36,527 nt of DNA from an uncultured Eudoraea sp. (GTDB lineage: Bacteria; Bacteroidota; Bacteroidia; Flavobacteriales; Flavobacteriaceae): the NCBI RefSeq assembly GCF_947258925.1, contig NZ_CAMYKG010000030.1, forward strand, positions 1 through 36,527. The letters are read 5' to 3'. This document shows positions 1-8,342 of this stretch, piece after piece (within the stretch, counting starts at the first letter, position 1; the number at the start of each line of letters is the position of its first letter). Position numbers and translations under genes: made by a program. Below the pieces are notes generated by a model. That model was not told the origin of the DNA. It worked only from the letters and a program-made list of their open reading frames with translations, and did no database searches.

Positions 1-243
1 GGTGGTGGGCATTCGGCAGCCATCATTACCGCGAATGAAGAAACAGCAGCAACATTCATGAATTCTGTTGATTCAGCGGCAGTATACCATAATGCCTCCA
101 CACGATTTACGGATGGAGGCCAATTTGGACTGGGCGGAGAACTCGCAATCAGCACTGATAAGTTACATCAAAGAGGCCCCATTGGTTTACAGCATTTAGT
201 AACCAATAAATGGTTTGTAAAGGGCAATGGACAAATTAGATGA
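1..243 (+). CDS. proA: Gamma-glutamyl phosphate reductase, C-terminal part (partial at window edge)
   Basis: Frame 1 is open from the first base to TGA at 241-243, giving the last 80 residues of a ProA-type aldehyde dehydrogenase. ProA reduces gamma-glutamyl phosphate to glutamate-5-semialdehyde, the second step of proline synthesis in the cytoplasm. The visible segment reads [15 protein letters not shown], then [17 protein letters not shown] and ending in KGNGQIR; this C-terminal pattern (H-S-A-x-I, then A-V-x-x-N-A-S-T-R-F-x-D-G, then R-G-P-x-G-L) is that of ProA. The catalytic Cys lies upstream of the window. Its stop overlaps the proB start by 4 nt (ATGA), so the two steps that channel glutamyl phosphate are translationally coupled. 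Confidence 0.95.
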   Translation, partial: GGGHSAAIITANEETAATFMNSVDSAAVYHNASTRFTDGGQFGLGGELAISTDKLHQRGPIGLQHLVTNKWFVKGNGQIR

Positions 244-1007
244 ATATGCAGATGAAAAGAATATTATTAAAAATAGGGTCCAATACCTTGACCAAAGAAA
301 CAAGCCAGATTTCACGAGGTAAAATAGAGGACATTGGAAGACAGATTGCAGTCATGAAAGATGAATATGAGTTTATCATCGTCAGTTCCGGGGCCATTGC
401 CGCCGCCAAACAATTTGTGGAATTGGAGCATAATGGGGCTGCAATAGATGTGAAACAAGCTTTGGCAGCCATCGGGCAACCGCACTTAATGCGTATCTTT
501 CAAGAGAATTTTAGGGAATTGGGTTTATCAACTTCCCAATGTCTTTTATCCTATTCAGATTTTGATAATTTAGACGCCAAGGCGAATATAAAGAATACCA
601 TTAATGTCCTTGTAGCTAATAAATTCATTCCCATCATCAATGAAAATGATACAGTCGCCACCGATGAGATTCAATTTGGTGACAATGATAAGTTGGCAGC
701 ATTGACTGCTGCCCTATTGCAGGTAGATCTGTTGATGATCGCTACCAATACTGATGGAGTCTACACAAGAGAATCCATAGAAAATAATAAACCGGAAACG
801 ATTACCTCAGTTTCTGGAGTTCAAAAATTGCAGAAAGAAATCAGCGCATCAAAATCAACCCACGGTACAGGTGGAATGCAATCGAAAATTGAAGCCGCTA
901 CTATTGCCCAAACAGCAGGAATTGAAACCTGGATAGTAAATGGACTAAAAGACAATTTTATAGTCGATGCAATTACTGGCAAGAGTAACCATACTAAAAT
1001 AAAATAA
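240..1007 (+). CDS. proB: Glutamate 5-kinase, short form without PUA domain
   Basis: Phosphorylates glutamate to gamma-glutamyl phosphate, the first step of proline synthesis. The 255-residue protein is a single amino acid kinase (AAK) domain: KIGSNTLT near residues 11-18 (phosphate loop), SSGAIAAAK around 51-59, [18 protein letters not shown] around 137-154 (glutamate binding), and [12 protein letters not shown] around 210-221. E. coli ProB is about 367 residues because it carries a C-terminal PUA domain; that domain is absent here, as is common in Bacteroidota. ATG at 240 overlaps the proA stop (ATGA); in-frame ATGs at 246 and 252 are alternatives. The stop TAA overlaps the next ATG by 1 nt. 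Family and role are clear; whether proline feedback works without PUA cannot be read from sequence. Confidence 0.94.
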   Translation: MNMQMKRILLKIGSNTLTKETSQISRGKIEDIGRQIAVMKDEYEFIIVSSGAIAAAKQFVELEHNGAAIDVKQALAAIGQPHLMRIFQENFRELGLSTSQCLLSYSDFDNLDAKANIKNTINVLVANKFIPIINENDTVATDEIQFGDNDKLAALTAALLQVDLLMIATNTDGVYTRESIENNKPETITSVSGVQKLQKEISASKSTHGTGGMQSKIEAATIAQTAGIETWIVNGLKDNFIVDAITGKSNHTKIK

Positions 1008-1948
1008 TGCAACACTACCTCTCTATAAATGATATTGATTCACTTTCTGACTGGGTTACTGAGGCAAGGGCCTTAAAAAATGATCCTTTACAGTCAAAAT
1101 CCTTGGGTAAGGATAAAACCATCGGATTGTTGTTCTTCAATAATAGTCTGAGAACCCGATTGAGTACCCAAAAAGCAGCCATAAATCTAGGGATGGAAGT
1201 AATTGTAATGAACTTTGGAAATGAAGGTTGGGCTTTGGAATATGGCGATGGTACCATAATGGATCAGGGTACATCGGAACATATTAAAGAAGCTGCCAAG
1301 GTGGTTTCCCAATACTGTGATGTAATCGGAATACGGGCATTTGCATCATTGACCGATAAAGAAAAGGACGAGGCAGAGGTGGTATTGAATGGATTTAAAA
1401 AATATGCCTCCGTTCCAATAGTGAATATGGAAAGCTCTGTTGGACACCCATTACAGGCGTTGGCCGATGCCATAACGCTGGCCGAAAATTCTAACAAGAC
1501 CAAACCAAAAGTAGTGTTGTCTTGGGCACCCCATCCCAAGGCCCTTCCCCATGCTGTTACCAATTCATTTGTTGAAATGATGCAGTTACAAGATGCTGAT
1601 TTTGTAATTACACATCCTAAAGGGTATGAACTGGATTCTACAATAATCAAAAATGTCCCAGTGGAATATGACCAAAATAAAGCCTTGAAAGATGCCGATT
1701 TTGTATATGTGAAAAACTGGAGCAGTTATACGGATTATGGAAGAGTATTGAACCAAGACCCTAACTGGATGATCACTAAAGATAAACTGTGCAATGCCAA
1801 ATTTATGCATTGCCTGCCAGTGCGTAGAAATGTTGTTGTGGAAGATGCAGTCTTGGACAGTGAACAGTCCTTGGTGATTGATCAAGCCAATAATAGAACA
1901 TATGCCGCACAAGTTGTGCTGAAAAAGATTTTAGAGCATTTAAAATGA
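1007..1948 (+). CDS. argF': N-acylornithine carbamoyltransferase (acetyl- or succinyl-ornithine type)
   Basis: Transfers the carbamoyl group from carbamoyl phosphate to an N-acylated ornithine, giving N-acylcitrulline, in the acylated arginine route known from Xanthomonas (AOTCase) and Bacteroides fragilis (SOTCase). Seen in the 313-residue protein: the carbamoyl phosphate loop NNSLRTRLST at 45-54 (an N-N-S-L-R-T-R form of the usual S-x-R-T-R), HPLQALAD at 147-154, and HCLPVRRN at 268-275; the RRN after HCLPV is typical of acyl-type enzymes rather than classic ArgF. The residue reported to set acyl preference (Glu92 in Xanthomonas, Pro90 in Bacteroides) aligns by eye with Ser90 in GTSEHIKE, so substrate is left open. 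Sits between proB (1 nt overlap) and argB (4 nt overlap). Confidence 0.9.
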   Translation: MQHYLSINDIDSLSDWVTEARALKNDPLQSKSLGKDKTIGLLFFNNSLRTRLSTQKAAINLGMEVIVMNFGNEGWALEYGDGTIMDQGTSEHIKEAAKVVSQYCDVIGIRAFASLTDKEKDEAEVVLNGFKKYASVPIVNMESSVGHPLQALADAITLAENSNKTKPKVVLSWAPHPKALPHAVTNSFVEMMQLQDADFVITHPKGYELDSTIIKNVPVEYDQNKALKDADFVYVKNWSSYTDYGRVLNQDPNWMITKDKLCNAKFMHCLPVRRNVVVEDAVLDSEQSLVIDQANNRTYAAQVVLKKILEHLK

Positions 1949-2724
1949 AACAAAAGCTATCCATAGTCAAAATTGGAAGTAATGTCCTCGAAAACGAAAT
2001 CGAGCTTGACCAATTTCTATTGAATTTTTCCAAATTGGAAGAGCCTAAAATTCTTGTACATGGTGGAGGTAAATTAGCAACAAAATTGGCTGCAAAACTG
2101 GGCATTAAATCAAAAATGACTAGTGGAAGGCGCATTACGGATGCCAAAAGCCTTGAGGTAATAACAATGGTATACGGCGGACTCACAAATAAGAATATTG
2201 TGGCCAAATTACAAGCTTTGGGAACCAATGCAATTGGACTTAGTGGTGCAGATGGCAACACTGTACAGGCCCATAAACGACCGGTTAAGGAAATTGATTT
2301 TGGATTTGTCGGTGATATTGACGGAATTAATTCTGAACTTATTGATACTTTAGTTGAAGTTAAATTAACACCGGTCTTTTGTGCTATTACGCATAACGGT
2401 AAGGGTCAATTATTGAATACCAATGCAGATACTATTGCTTCGGAATTAGCTATTGGGATGAGTCATAAATATAAAACCACTCTATACTATTGTTTCGAAA
2501 AGAAAGGGGTATTACAGGATATAGAAAATGATGATTCGGTCATAATACATATCGATACCAACAATTATAATGACTTATTGGGACAAAACATCATTTCGGA
2601 CGGTATGTTACCAAAAATGCAGAATTGTTTTCATGCATTACAACAAAATGTCGATAAAGTTTGCATTGGCAATATATCAATGCTTGAGACAGATTCAAAT
2701 TTATATACAACGATAACCCTATGA
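1945..2724 (+). CDS. argB: Acetylglutamate kinase (or N-succinylglutamate kinase)
   Basis: Amino acid kinase family enzyme of 259 residues that phosphorylates the gamma-carboxylate of N-acylglutamate, the second step of arginine synthesis. Visible motifs are KIGSNVLEN at the N-terminus, the glycine loop HGGGKLATK around residues 39-47, a substrate arginine in TSGRRITDA, and NTNADTIASELA near 155-166. The N-terminal helix that carries arginine regulation in some hexameric enzymes is not present, so feedback inhibition is doubtful. If the preceding transcarbamylase is a SOTCase, the natural substrate here would be N-succinylglutamate. ATG overlaps the upstream stop as ATGA, and its own TGA overlaps the argE start in the same way. 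Confidence 0.93.
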   Translation: MKQKLSIVKIGSNVLENEIELDQFLLNFSKLEEPKILVHGGGKLATKLAAKLGIKSKMTSGRRITDAKSLEVITMVYGGLTNKNIVAKLQALGTNAIGLSGADGNTVQAHKRPVKEIDFGFVGDIDGINSELIDTLVEVKLTPVFCAITHNGKGQLLNTNADTIASELAIGMSHKYKTTLYYCFEKKGVLQDIENDDSVIIHIDTNNYNDLLGQNIISDGMLPKMQNCFHALQQNVDKVCIGNISMLETDSNLYTTITL

Positions 2725-3733
2725 AGATGGATCAAGAAATCCTTACAGATAAGGCTATTGACTTATTGAAAGAACTCATCTCAATTCAATCATTTTCCGG
2801 GGAAGAGCACCATACGGCTGAGGCCATTGAAGCCTGGTTCGAAGCTTTTAGCATTCCCTATGAAAGGGAAAACAATAATGTCTTTGCCAAGAACAAACAT
2901 TGGGATGACACTAAGCCAACACTTTTATTGAACTCACACCATGATACTTGTATGGTTTAGGAAGCAATGATGCCGGCGGGGCCTTAGTCTCGTTAATTGC
3001 AGCATTTACCTATTTCTACGATTCAGCAAATTTGAAACATAACCTATTAATGGTAGCTTCCGCTGAAGAAGAAAATACGGGCGGTAAAGGTTTAAGCAGC
3101 CTTTTAACCATACTTCCAAAAATTGATGTTGCAATAGTAGGGGAACCAACACTTATGAATTTGGCCATCGCCGAAAAGGGGCTAGTGGTTTTCGATGCTG
3201 TTATAAAAGGTACTCCTTCTCATGCTGCACATCCAAATAACGACAATGCCATTTATAATTCTATCGAAGTGTTGGAATGGTTTAAGAACTATACTTTTCC
3301 AAAAACATCAGACGTCCTTGGTGATGTTAAATTAACAGTTACCCAAATTAATGCTGGTAGCCAACATAATGTGGTCCCCGCTAAAGTTCATCTGGTAATT
3401 GATGTACGTGTTAATGATCGCTACAATAATAAAGAAATTGCTGATTTGTTAGTATTGAAAGCTCCTTGCGAGCTAAAATCCAGATCATTAAGATTAAACT
3501 CTTCTTCCATCGATAAGAATCATCCTTTGGTAGCTTCGGGAATTGCAATGGGAAGAAGCACTTATGGCTCTCCTACCCTTTCAGACCAGGCGGCCCTTAG
3601 TTGCCCTTCCCTAAAATTAGGCCCCGGGGATAGTACACGTTCACATTCCGCAAATGAGTATATTTATATAAATGAGATAGAAGAAGGAATTGACCTATAT
3701 ATTAAAATACTGGATGGGTTTTTAAATAGCTAA
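2721..3733 (+). pseudogene. argE: N-acylornithine/acylcitrulline deacylase (M20 family), broken by internal deletion and frameshift
   Basis: An M20-family di-zinc deacylase that in this route removes the acyl group from N-acylcitrulline. The reading frame from ATG 2721 runs to LLLNSHHDT and then stops at TAG 2958-2960. The rest continues in another frame from about 2948 as LYGLGSNDAGGALVSL to TAA 3731-3733. In relatives about 20 residues separate the HxD zinc motif from the LYGLGSND segment; here the T codon and the L codon overlap by 1 nt, so roughly 60 nt, not a multiple of three, is missing. Everything else is intact: zinc ligand H-x-D, bridging D in GSND, catalytic EE in SAEEENTGG, GEPT, and the last His ligand in RSHSANEY. 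No other decay is seen, so the lesion is recent or a sequence/assembly error. The TTG at 2948 is not a convincing independent start. Confidence 0.85.
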
Positions 3734-3780
3734 TCATGTTTAAATAAGCAAATAAGGCAAGCCACTAAAAAACAATAGCA

Positions 3781-5055
3781 ATGAAACTTTGGGATAAGGG
3801 ATATAGCACAGATAAAAAAATTGATCATTTTACGGTGGGTAATGACCGGGAATTAGATTTGGTACTGGCTAAGTATGATATAATAGCCTCAATCGCTCAC
3901 GCTCAAATGTTGGGTAAAATTGGAATATTGACGAGTGATGAAACCAATTTGCTGGTAAAAGAACTGGAAAACGTAGCATTGGAAGTTAAAGACGGGACTT
4001 TTAAGATAGAAGATTCTTTTGAAGATGTGCATTCCAAAATAGAATTTTTACTCACCGAAAAACTAGGAGATACCGGTAAAAAAATTCATACGGCACGTTC
4101 AAGGAATGATCAGGTCCTGGTAGCGATGCAATTATATTTAAAAGAAGAGCTCTCGATAATAAAGTCACAGACCATAGAATTATTTGATTTACTACTTGAA
4201 TTGGCGGAAAAGCACAAAGAAGTCCTATTGCCCGGATATACCCACTTGCAGATTGCAATGCCTTCTTCATTTGGATTATGGTTTTCAGCTTATGCTGAAA
4301 GTCTTATCGATGATCTATACTTTATTAATGCAGCTTACAAGATATCAGATCAGAATCCGCTCGGAAGCGCTGCCGGTTATGGAAGTTCCTTCCCCCTGGA
4401 CCGTACTTTTACAACAGCCCAGATGGGTTTTTCGGATTTAAAGTATAATGTTGTAGCTGCTCAAATGGGAAGGGGTAAAGTGGAAAAAGCAACAGCATAT
4501 GGCATTTCGGGAATAGCCGGTACTCTGGGCAAACTGGCTATGGACATTTGTCTATATATGAGCCAGAATTTCAACTTCATTTCATTCCCGGACGCTTTAA
4601 CGACCGGAAGTAGTATAATGCCCCATAAGAAAAATCCCGATGTTTTTGAACTCATTAGAGCTAAATGCAATAGTCTTCAGGCTATTCCCAATCAAATAAC
4701 CCTTATTACAACAAATTTGCCCAGTGGTTATCACAGGGATCTTCAAATGGTCAAGGCTCTCATTATACCATCCATTCAGGAAATAAAAGCCTGTTTGGAA
4801 ATGATGACGTTTAGTTTAAGAGATATCAATGTAAATACCGACATCCTGGACGATCCCAGGTATGATTATCTTTTTAGTGTAGAAACTTTAAACCAGCTTG
4901 TTCTGGGTGGCATGCCATTTAGAGATGCTTATAAGCAAATGGGCAAAGAAATTGAAGAAGGATCTTTTAAACCTCAAAAAGATTTGACACATTCACATGA
5001 AGGGAGTATTGGAAATTTATGCCTGGATAAGATAAAGGCTAAAATGAATAGTTAA
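3781..5055 (+). CDS. argH: Argininosuccinate lyase
   Basis: Splits argininosuccinate into arginine and fumarate, the last step of arginine synthesis. It belongs to the fumarase/aspartase superfamily; the signature loop GSSIMPHKKNP at residues 276-286 carries the catalytic Ser and the lysines. Other family marks are HTARSRNDQV near 101-110 and GYTHLQIAMPSSF near 147-159. At 424 residues it is somewhat shorter than the usual 455-465, in line with Bacteroidota homologues. It lies 47 nt after the argE remnant and appears to end the operon. argG, argC and argD are not in the window and would be expected upstream. Confidence 0.96.
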   Translation: MKLWDKGYSTDKKIDHFTVGNDRELDLVLAKYDIIASIAHAQMLGKIGILTSDETNLLVKELENVALEVKDGTFKIEDSFEDVHSKIEFLLTEKLGDTGKKIHTARSRNDQVLVAMQLYLKEELSIIKSQTIELFDLLLELAEKHKEVLLPGYTHLQIAMPSSFGLWFSAYAESLIDDLYFINAAYKISDQNPLGSAAGYGSSFPLDRTFTTAQMGFSDLKYNVVAAQMGRGKVEKATAYGISGIAGTLGKLAMDICLYMSQNFNFISFPDALTTGSSIMPHKKNPDVFELIRAKCNSLQAIPNQITLITTNLPSGYHRDLQMVKALIIPSIQEIKACLEMMTFSLRDINVNTDILDDPRYDYLFSVETLNQLVLGGMPFRDAYKQMGKEIEEGSFKPQKDLTHSHEGSIGNLCLDKIKAKMNS

Positions 5056-5076
5056 ATTTGAAATTCGAATTTTTTT
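5054..5076 (+). terminator. Possible weak terminator after argH
   Basis: A 7 bp arm AAATTTG (5054-5060) can pair with CGAATTT (5066-5072, one wobble) around a 5 nt loop, followed by a T run to 5076. The stem is AT-rich and starts in the argH stop codon, so it would be weak. It is the only stem plus T-run between argH and the BLUF gene. Confidence 0.3.
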
Positions 5077-5112
5077 CTTTAATTTCTTACACCAATCTTA
5101 AGTCATTTCTTA

Positions 5113-5559
5113 ATGAGTACGTTTTGCCTTGTTTATAAATCTACGGCCATTAAATCTTTTGAGCATCAGGATATAAAAGATATGCTTAATAAGGCTAGAG
5201 CTAATAATTTGCGAAATGGCATTACAGGCTGTCTATTATTCTACGATGGAGAATTTATTCAATACCTTGAAGGTAATCAATTAAAAGTGCTGCGCCTTTT
5301 TGACAAGATTAAGGAAGATCAGCGCCATCACAATATAAAGTTAGTAGCGCACGGGGAAAGAGAAGGTCGGGAATTTAATGATTGGGAAATGGCCTTTGAA
5401 GATTTCTTTGGTGATAATGACCAAATTAATTACTTAAGGTTATTGGTAACTTCATATAAGAAAAACCCGGACTCCTCCTTACATCCAAACCCAACAGCAA
5501 ATTCCTTCTGGCTAGCAGTTAAGGAAAATCTTGGTAAAACATTGGAATCAAATTTTTAG
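5113..5559 (+). CDS. Single-domain BLUF blue-light receptor
   Basis: BLUF proteins bind FAD and change a hydrogen-bond network on blue light. The first 95 residues fit the family: LVYKS at 6-10 with the photoactive Tyr at 8, NGITGCLLFYDGEFIQYLEG at 35-54 with Gln50, a flavin-contacting Asn at 31/32, DQRHHNIKL, and DWEMAF with Trp91 and Met93. These positions coincide with Tyr8/Asn32/Gln50/Trp91/Met93 of cyanobacterial PixD (Slr1694), numbering recalled from the literature. After residue 100 there is only a short tail of about 48 residues with no EAL, HTH or other effector domain, so it should act through a protein partner. It is 57 nt after argH and convergent with the rluB-type gene with only 1 nt between stops. 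Its partner and role are unknown. Confidence 0.9.
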   Translation: MSTFCLVYKSTAIKSFEHQDIKDMLNKARANNLRNGITGCLLFYDGEFIQYLEGNQLKVLRLFDKIKEDQRHHNIKLVAHGEREGREFNDWEMAFEDFFGDNDQINYLRLLVTSYKKNPDSSLHPNPTANSFWLAVKENLGKTLESNF

Positions 5560-5560
5560 G

Positions 5561-6403
5561 TCATTGATTCATCCCTAAATTTATAACCTCTTGCTTGGTT
5601 AAGTGCCTCCAATGGCCACGGGGAAGGTCCTTTTTAGTTAGCCCCGCAAAAATAACTCTATCAAGTTTTTTTACTTCATAACCCAGATGTTCAAAAATTC
5701 GTCGTACAATCCGGTTTCTTCCGCTGTGTATTTGGATACCTACCTCTCTTTTGGGTGAATTGTTTATATAACTTATTTCATCCACATTAATTGGACCGTC
5801 ATCCAGGGTAAGTCCCGACTGTATATTTCTTAAATCTTCCGCTGTCAGGTTTCTGTTAAGTTCCACATGATAAATCTTGCGTATCCCGTGTTTGGGATGC
5901 GTGAGTTTTTTTGCAAGATCTCCGTCATTAGTGAAAAGTAAAAGCCCGGTAGTATTTCTGTCCAGGCGTCCAACCGGGACCAATCTGGATTTTGAAGCTT
6001 TGGATATTAATTCCATTACCGTTCTCCTCCCTTTTTCATCACTGGTCGTGGTTATAAAATTCTTGGGTTTATTCAATAGCACATACTCTTTCTTCTGTGG
6101 GTTGAGCACCCTGCCGTCAAACTTAACAATATCTGAAAGCTTAACTTTATGTCCCATTTCAGTAATCGTCTTTCCATTAACAGTAACATTACCGGCAGTA
6201 ATGTAAGTATCCGCTTCCCGTCTGGAGCAAACTCCCGCATTAGCAATATAGCGATTAAGCCTTATTAAATCCGGATCTGATGCTACGCGTTTGGTTTTAC
6301 TGACATTCGAAGGTATTCGTTCTTTAGAATGCGCCTTCTTCCTTGGATTTCGGGTTTTTCCGGTTGTATTTCTTTTATCTTTATTTGATTGCGGTCTGCG
6401 CAT
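5561..6403 (-). CDS. rluB: RsuA/RluB-family rRNA pseudouridine synthase
   Basis: Converts a uridine in rRNA (23S for RluB-like enzymes) to pseudouridine. The first 45 residues are a lysine/arginine-rich tail, then an S4 RNA-binding domain at about 46-95 (IRLNRYIANAGVCSRREAD), then the catalytic domain with VGRLDRNTTGLLLFTNDG; the catalytic Asp is D148 in GRLD. I chose ATG 6403 (MRRPQSNK) over the upstream in-frame start at 6463 because a TAnnTTTG element lies at 6418-6426, between the two, and the basic tail follows directly. The 280-residue length fits. Which uridine is modified (RluB, RluF or RsuA type) cannot be settled by eye; RluB is the best guess in Bacteroidota. Confidence 0.88.
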   Translation of the reverse strand: MRRPQSNKDKRNTTGKTRNPRKKAHSKERIPSNVSKTKRVASDPDLIRLNRYIANAGVCSRREADTYITAGNVTVNGKTITEMGHKVKLSDIVKFDGRVLNPQKKEYVLLNKPKNFITTTSDEKGRRTVMELISKASKSRLVPVGRLDRNTTGLLLFTNDGDLAKKLTHPKHGIRKIYHVELNRNLTAEDLRNIQSGLTLDDGPINVDEISYINNSPKREVGIQIHSGRNRIVRRIFEHLGYEVKKLDRVIFAGLTKKDLPRGHWRHLTKQEVINLGMNQ

Positions 6404-6417
6404 GTTCTGAATTTTTT

Positions 6418-6426
6418 GCAAAGGTA
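6418..6426 (-). promoter_or_regulatory. Bacteroidota -7 element upstream of the rluB-type gene
   Basis: Reading the minus strand, TACCTTTGC matches TAnnTTTG with the common trailing C, 15 nt before ATG 6403. No TTG is found at the expected 17-20 nt further upstream, so only half of the promoter is supported. Confidence 0.4.
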
Positions 6427-6475
6427 GTAAAGGGAATCGGATGTAGCTTAGGGTACAAGCCAATAAATCCGGAAG

Positions 6476-7426
6476 TTAATCATTAAGATCAATTGTTGAT
6501 TGTCTTTGCCGGTTAAGTATCAATTTGGTTACATCCGGTCTGGAGTAGTGTCCGGATGGATCAAAGTTTTGTCGTTCTTCATAGACCCTGTTAAAATCAA
6601 TTGTTTGAAAAATCAATCCCTCCTTACCCACAACGGGCTCCATGATCCATTCACCATCAGGGCCAGCTATACAAGATCCTCCATTGGCTAAAATTTCAGG
6701 CATTTTATCTATCAATAGGCCGCTATGCGGTATATTATCCGGTATATCCTTTTTCTCCATTAAGGATGAAACGGAGACTACAAAGCTCCTGGATTCCCTG
6801 GCTATAAAACGGGTTATATCTCTTGTGTTGTGATCGCTACCCGGCCAAACAGCAATATGCAGGTTTTCCCCCAAACCATACATAGATGCCCTCACCAGAG
6901 GCATCCAGTTTTCCCAGCAATTGAGACCCCCCACGGTAAACTGTTTTAATCTATGCGTCTTTAAGCCATTACCGTCACCGGGCGCCCACGTCAGTCGTTC
7001 ATCATAGGTGGGTTGTAACTTTCTATGAACAGATTTCACTTCCCCTTTAGAATCAATATACACCAAAGAGCAGTATAAGCTATGCCCGCCCCGGTCTTGT
7101 GCCCGCTCAATAATTCCCAAATAAATTGATAGTTTGTACTTGCCGGCTAAATCACATATCGTATTAAGATCACCTTTTTCAATCTGAATTGCGTTGCGCA
7201 TATAATGCGCATGTATTTCCTTATTTACTTCCAGGTTCCAGGAAGCACCATCGGTATATGCCAGCCAAAAAGGATAACCGGGCAGGATTCCTTCCCCAAA
7301 AATCAGAAGTTCAGCTTTCTCCTTGGCTGCGTTGTGAATAACATCTTCAATTTTAGCAATAGTACCCATTTTATCTAACCAAACAGGAGAAATCTGTGCC
7401 AGTGCCAATTTTAAATGGTTATTCAT
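6476..7426 (-). CDS. Nitrilase-superfamily carbon-nitrogen hydrolase (nitrilase branch)
   Basis: Hydrolyses a C-N bond, in this branch usually a nitrile to acid and ammonia, through a Glu-Lys-Cys triad and a covalent thioester. The triad is visible: Glu45 in LIFGEGILPGYPFW, Lys136 in VHRKLQPTYDER, and Cys170 in GGLNCWENWMPLVR. The CWENxxPLxR context and the GDG after TWAP are those of true nitrilases rather than amidases or ureidopropionases. Length 316 is usual. ATG 7426 is preferred over TTG 7429 because it gives a TGATG stop/start overlap with the UbiA gene upstream. It is cytoplasmic (no signal peptide). Its place at the end of an isoprenoid operon is unexplained; natural substrate unknown. 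Confidence 0.85.
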   Translation of the reverse strand: MNNHLKLALAQISPVWLDKMGTIAKIEDVIHNAAKEKAELLIFGEGILPGYPFWLAYTDGASWNLEVNKEIHAHYMRNAIQIEKGDLNTICDLAGKYKLSIYLGIIERAQDRGGHSLYCSLVYIDSKGEVKSVHRKLQPTYDERLTWAPGDGNGLKTHRLKQFTVGGLNCWENWMPLVRASMYGLGENLHIAVWPGSDHNTRDITRFIARESRSFVVSVSSLMEKKDIPDNIPHSGLLIDKMPEILANGGSCIAGPDGEWIMEPVVGKEGLIFQTIDFNRVYEERQNFDPSGHYSRPDVTKLILNRQRQSTIDLND

Positions 7427-8331
7427 CAAAATATTCTGTTTAAAACCAGTTCAACATCAATCAGTAAGATACTAAAAACACCTAGTACAATTATGAACTT
7501 AAGAATATTATGCAACCAGATATAATCTTCTTTGGTTTTGGACTTCCAAAGCAATATCAGGAATAGTATTAAAAGAATGATACAGGCAATGAAGTAGATA
7601 TACATATATCCCACATCAAACTTATTAATTAACAACGAAGCAGGAATTAAGGTGAGTAGTATGAGAAAACTAACCACCATTTTGGAGTAGAATGGACCGT
7701 ATAAAATAGGAATGGTCTTATAATTTTGAGCCATGTCCCCTGCAATATTTTCCATATCCTTAATAATTTCACGTGCCAAAACCAATAGAAATAAGAATAC
7801 GGCATGGACAAAGATTACGGTATCAAAATTGCGATAATACACCAATATTGCAAAGAAAGGTACAATTATAAGCGTAGCAGAAATAAGGTTTCCCACAAAT
7901 GGGATTTTCTTCAGTTTATGTGAATAGAACCAGATTCCAAAGATATAGGCAGAAAAGAAAAGAACAGCCTTGAAGGATACAGAACTAGCAAGCAATACGG
8001 CAAGAAAATTAAAGACAAAGTAGGCGGTTATCTTTGTACGCTGATTCACTAATCGGTCCAGCATGCTTTTTTGTGGTCTGTTTATTAAATCTTTTTCCGA
8101 GTCATAAAAACTATTGATAATATAACCGGCCGATATTACGAGGGCGGAAGCTAAGACCAGCACAAAAAGATTGGGATCCAGGACAACTTCACGTAAAGGG
8201 AGGTCGGGGGCAAGGATATAAATAGCTGCAAGATACTGAGCGAGGGTAATCATAAGCACATTGTACCCTCTTATAATTGAAAAAAGACTCAAGCCCTTTA
8301 ATAGCAGGAGTTTATTCTTTCTACTAAGCAT
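7426..8331 (-). CDS. UbiA-family prenyltransferase, possibly geranylgeranylglycerol-phosphate geranylgeranyltransferase-like
   Basis: Integral membrane aromatic/glycerol prenyltransferase with about eight to nine hydrophobic segments in 301 residues. The first Mg-diphosphate motif is NSFYDSEKD at 73-81 (N-x3-D-x3-D) and the second is around REIIKDMENIAGD, both required for prenyl diphosphate binding. Flavobacterial proteins of this type are commonly annotated as relatives of archaeal digeranylgeranylglyceryl phosphate synthase, which suggests a prenyl-ether lipid or menaquinone-like product, but the acceptor cannot be deduced here. It sits 11 nt after mevalonate kinase, linking prenyl diphosphate supply with use, and overlaps the nitrilase start by 1 nt. 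Confidence 0.8.
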   Translation of the reverse strand: MLSRKNKLLLLKGLSLFSIIRGYNVLMITLAQYLAAIYILAPDLPLREVVLDPNLFVLVLASALVISAGYIINSFYDSEKDLINRPQKSMLDRLVNQRTKITAYFVFNFLAVLLASSVSFKAVLFFSAYIFGIWFYSHKLKKIPFVGNLISATLIIVPFFAILVYYRNFDTVIFVHAVFLFLLVLAREIIKDMENIAGDMAQNYKTIPILYGPFYSKMVVSFLILLTLIPASLLINKFDVGYMYIYFIACIILLILFLILLWKSKTKEDYIWLHNILKFIIVLGVFSILLIDVELVLNRIF

Positions 8332-8342
8332 TGTAATTGGTC

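Noticed and set aside
2948..3733. A separate, complete peptidase starting at TTG 2948
   Set aside because: It would begin in the middle of the M20 fold, lacking the first zinc ligand motif; the upstream frame supplies exactly that part, so this is one broken gene.
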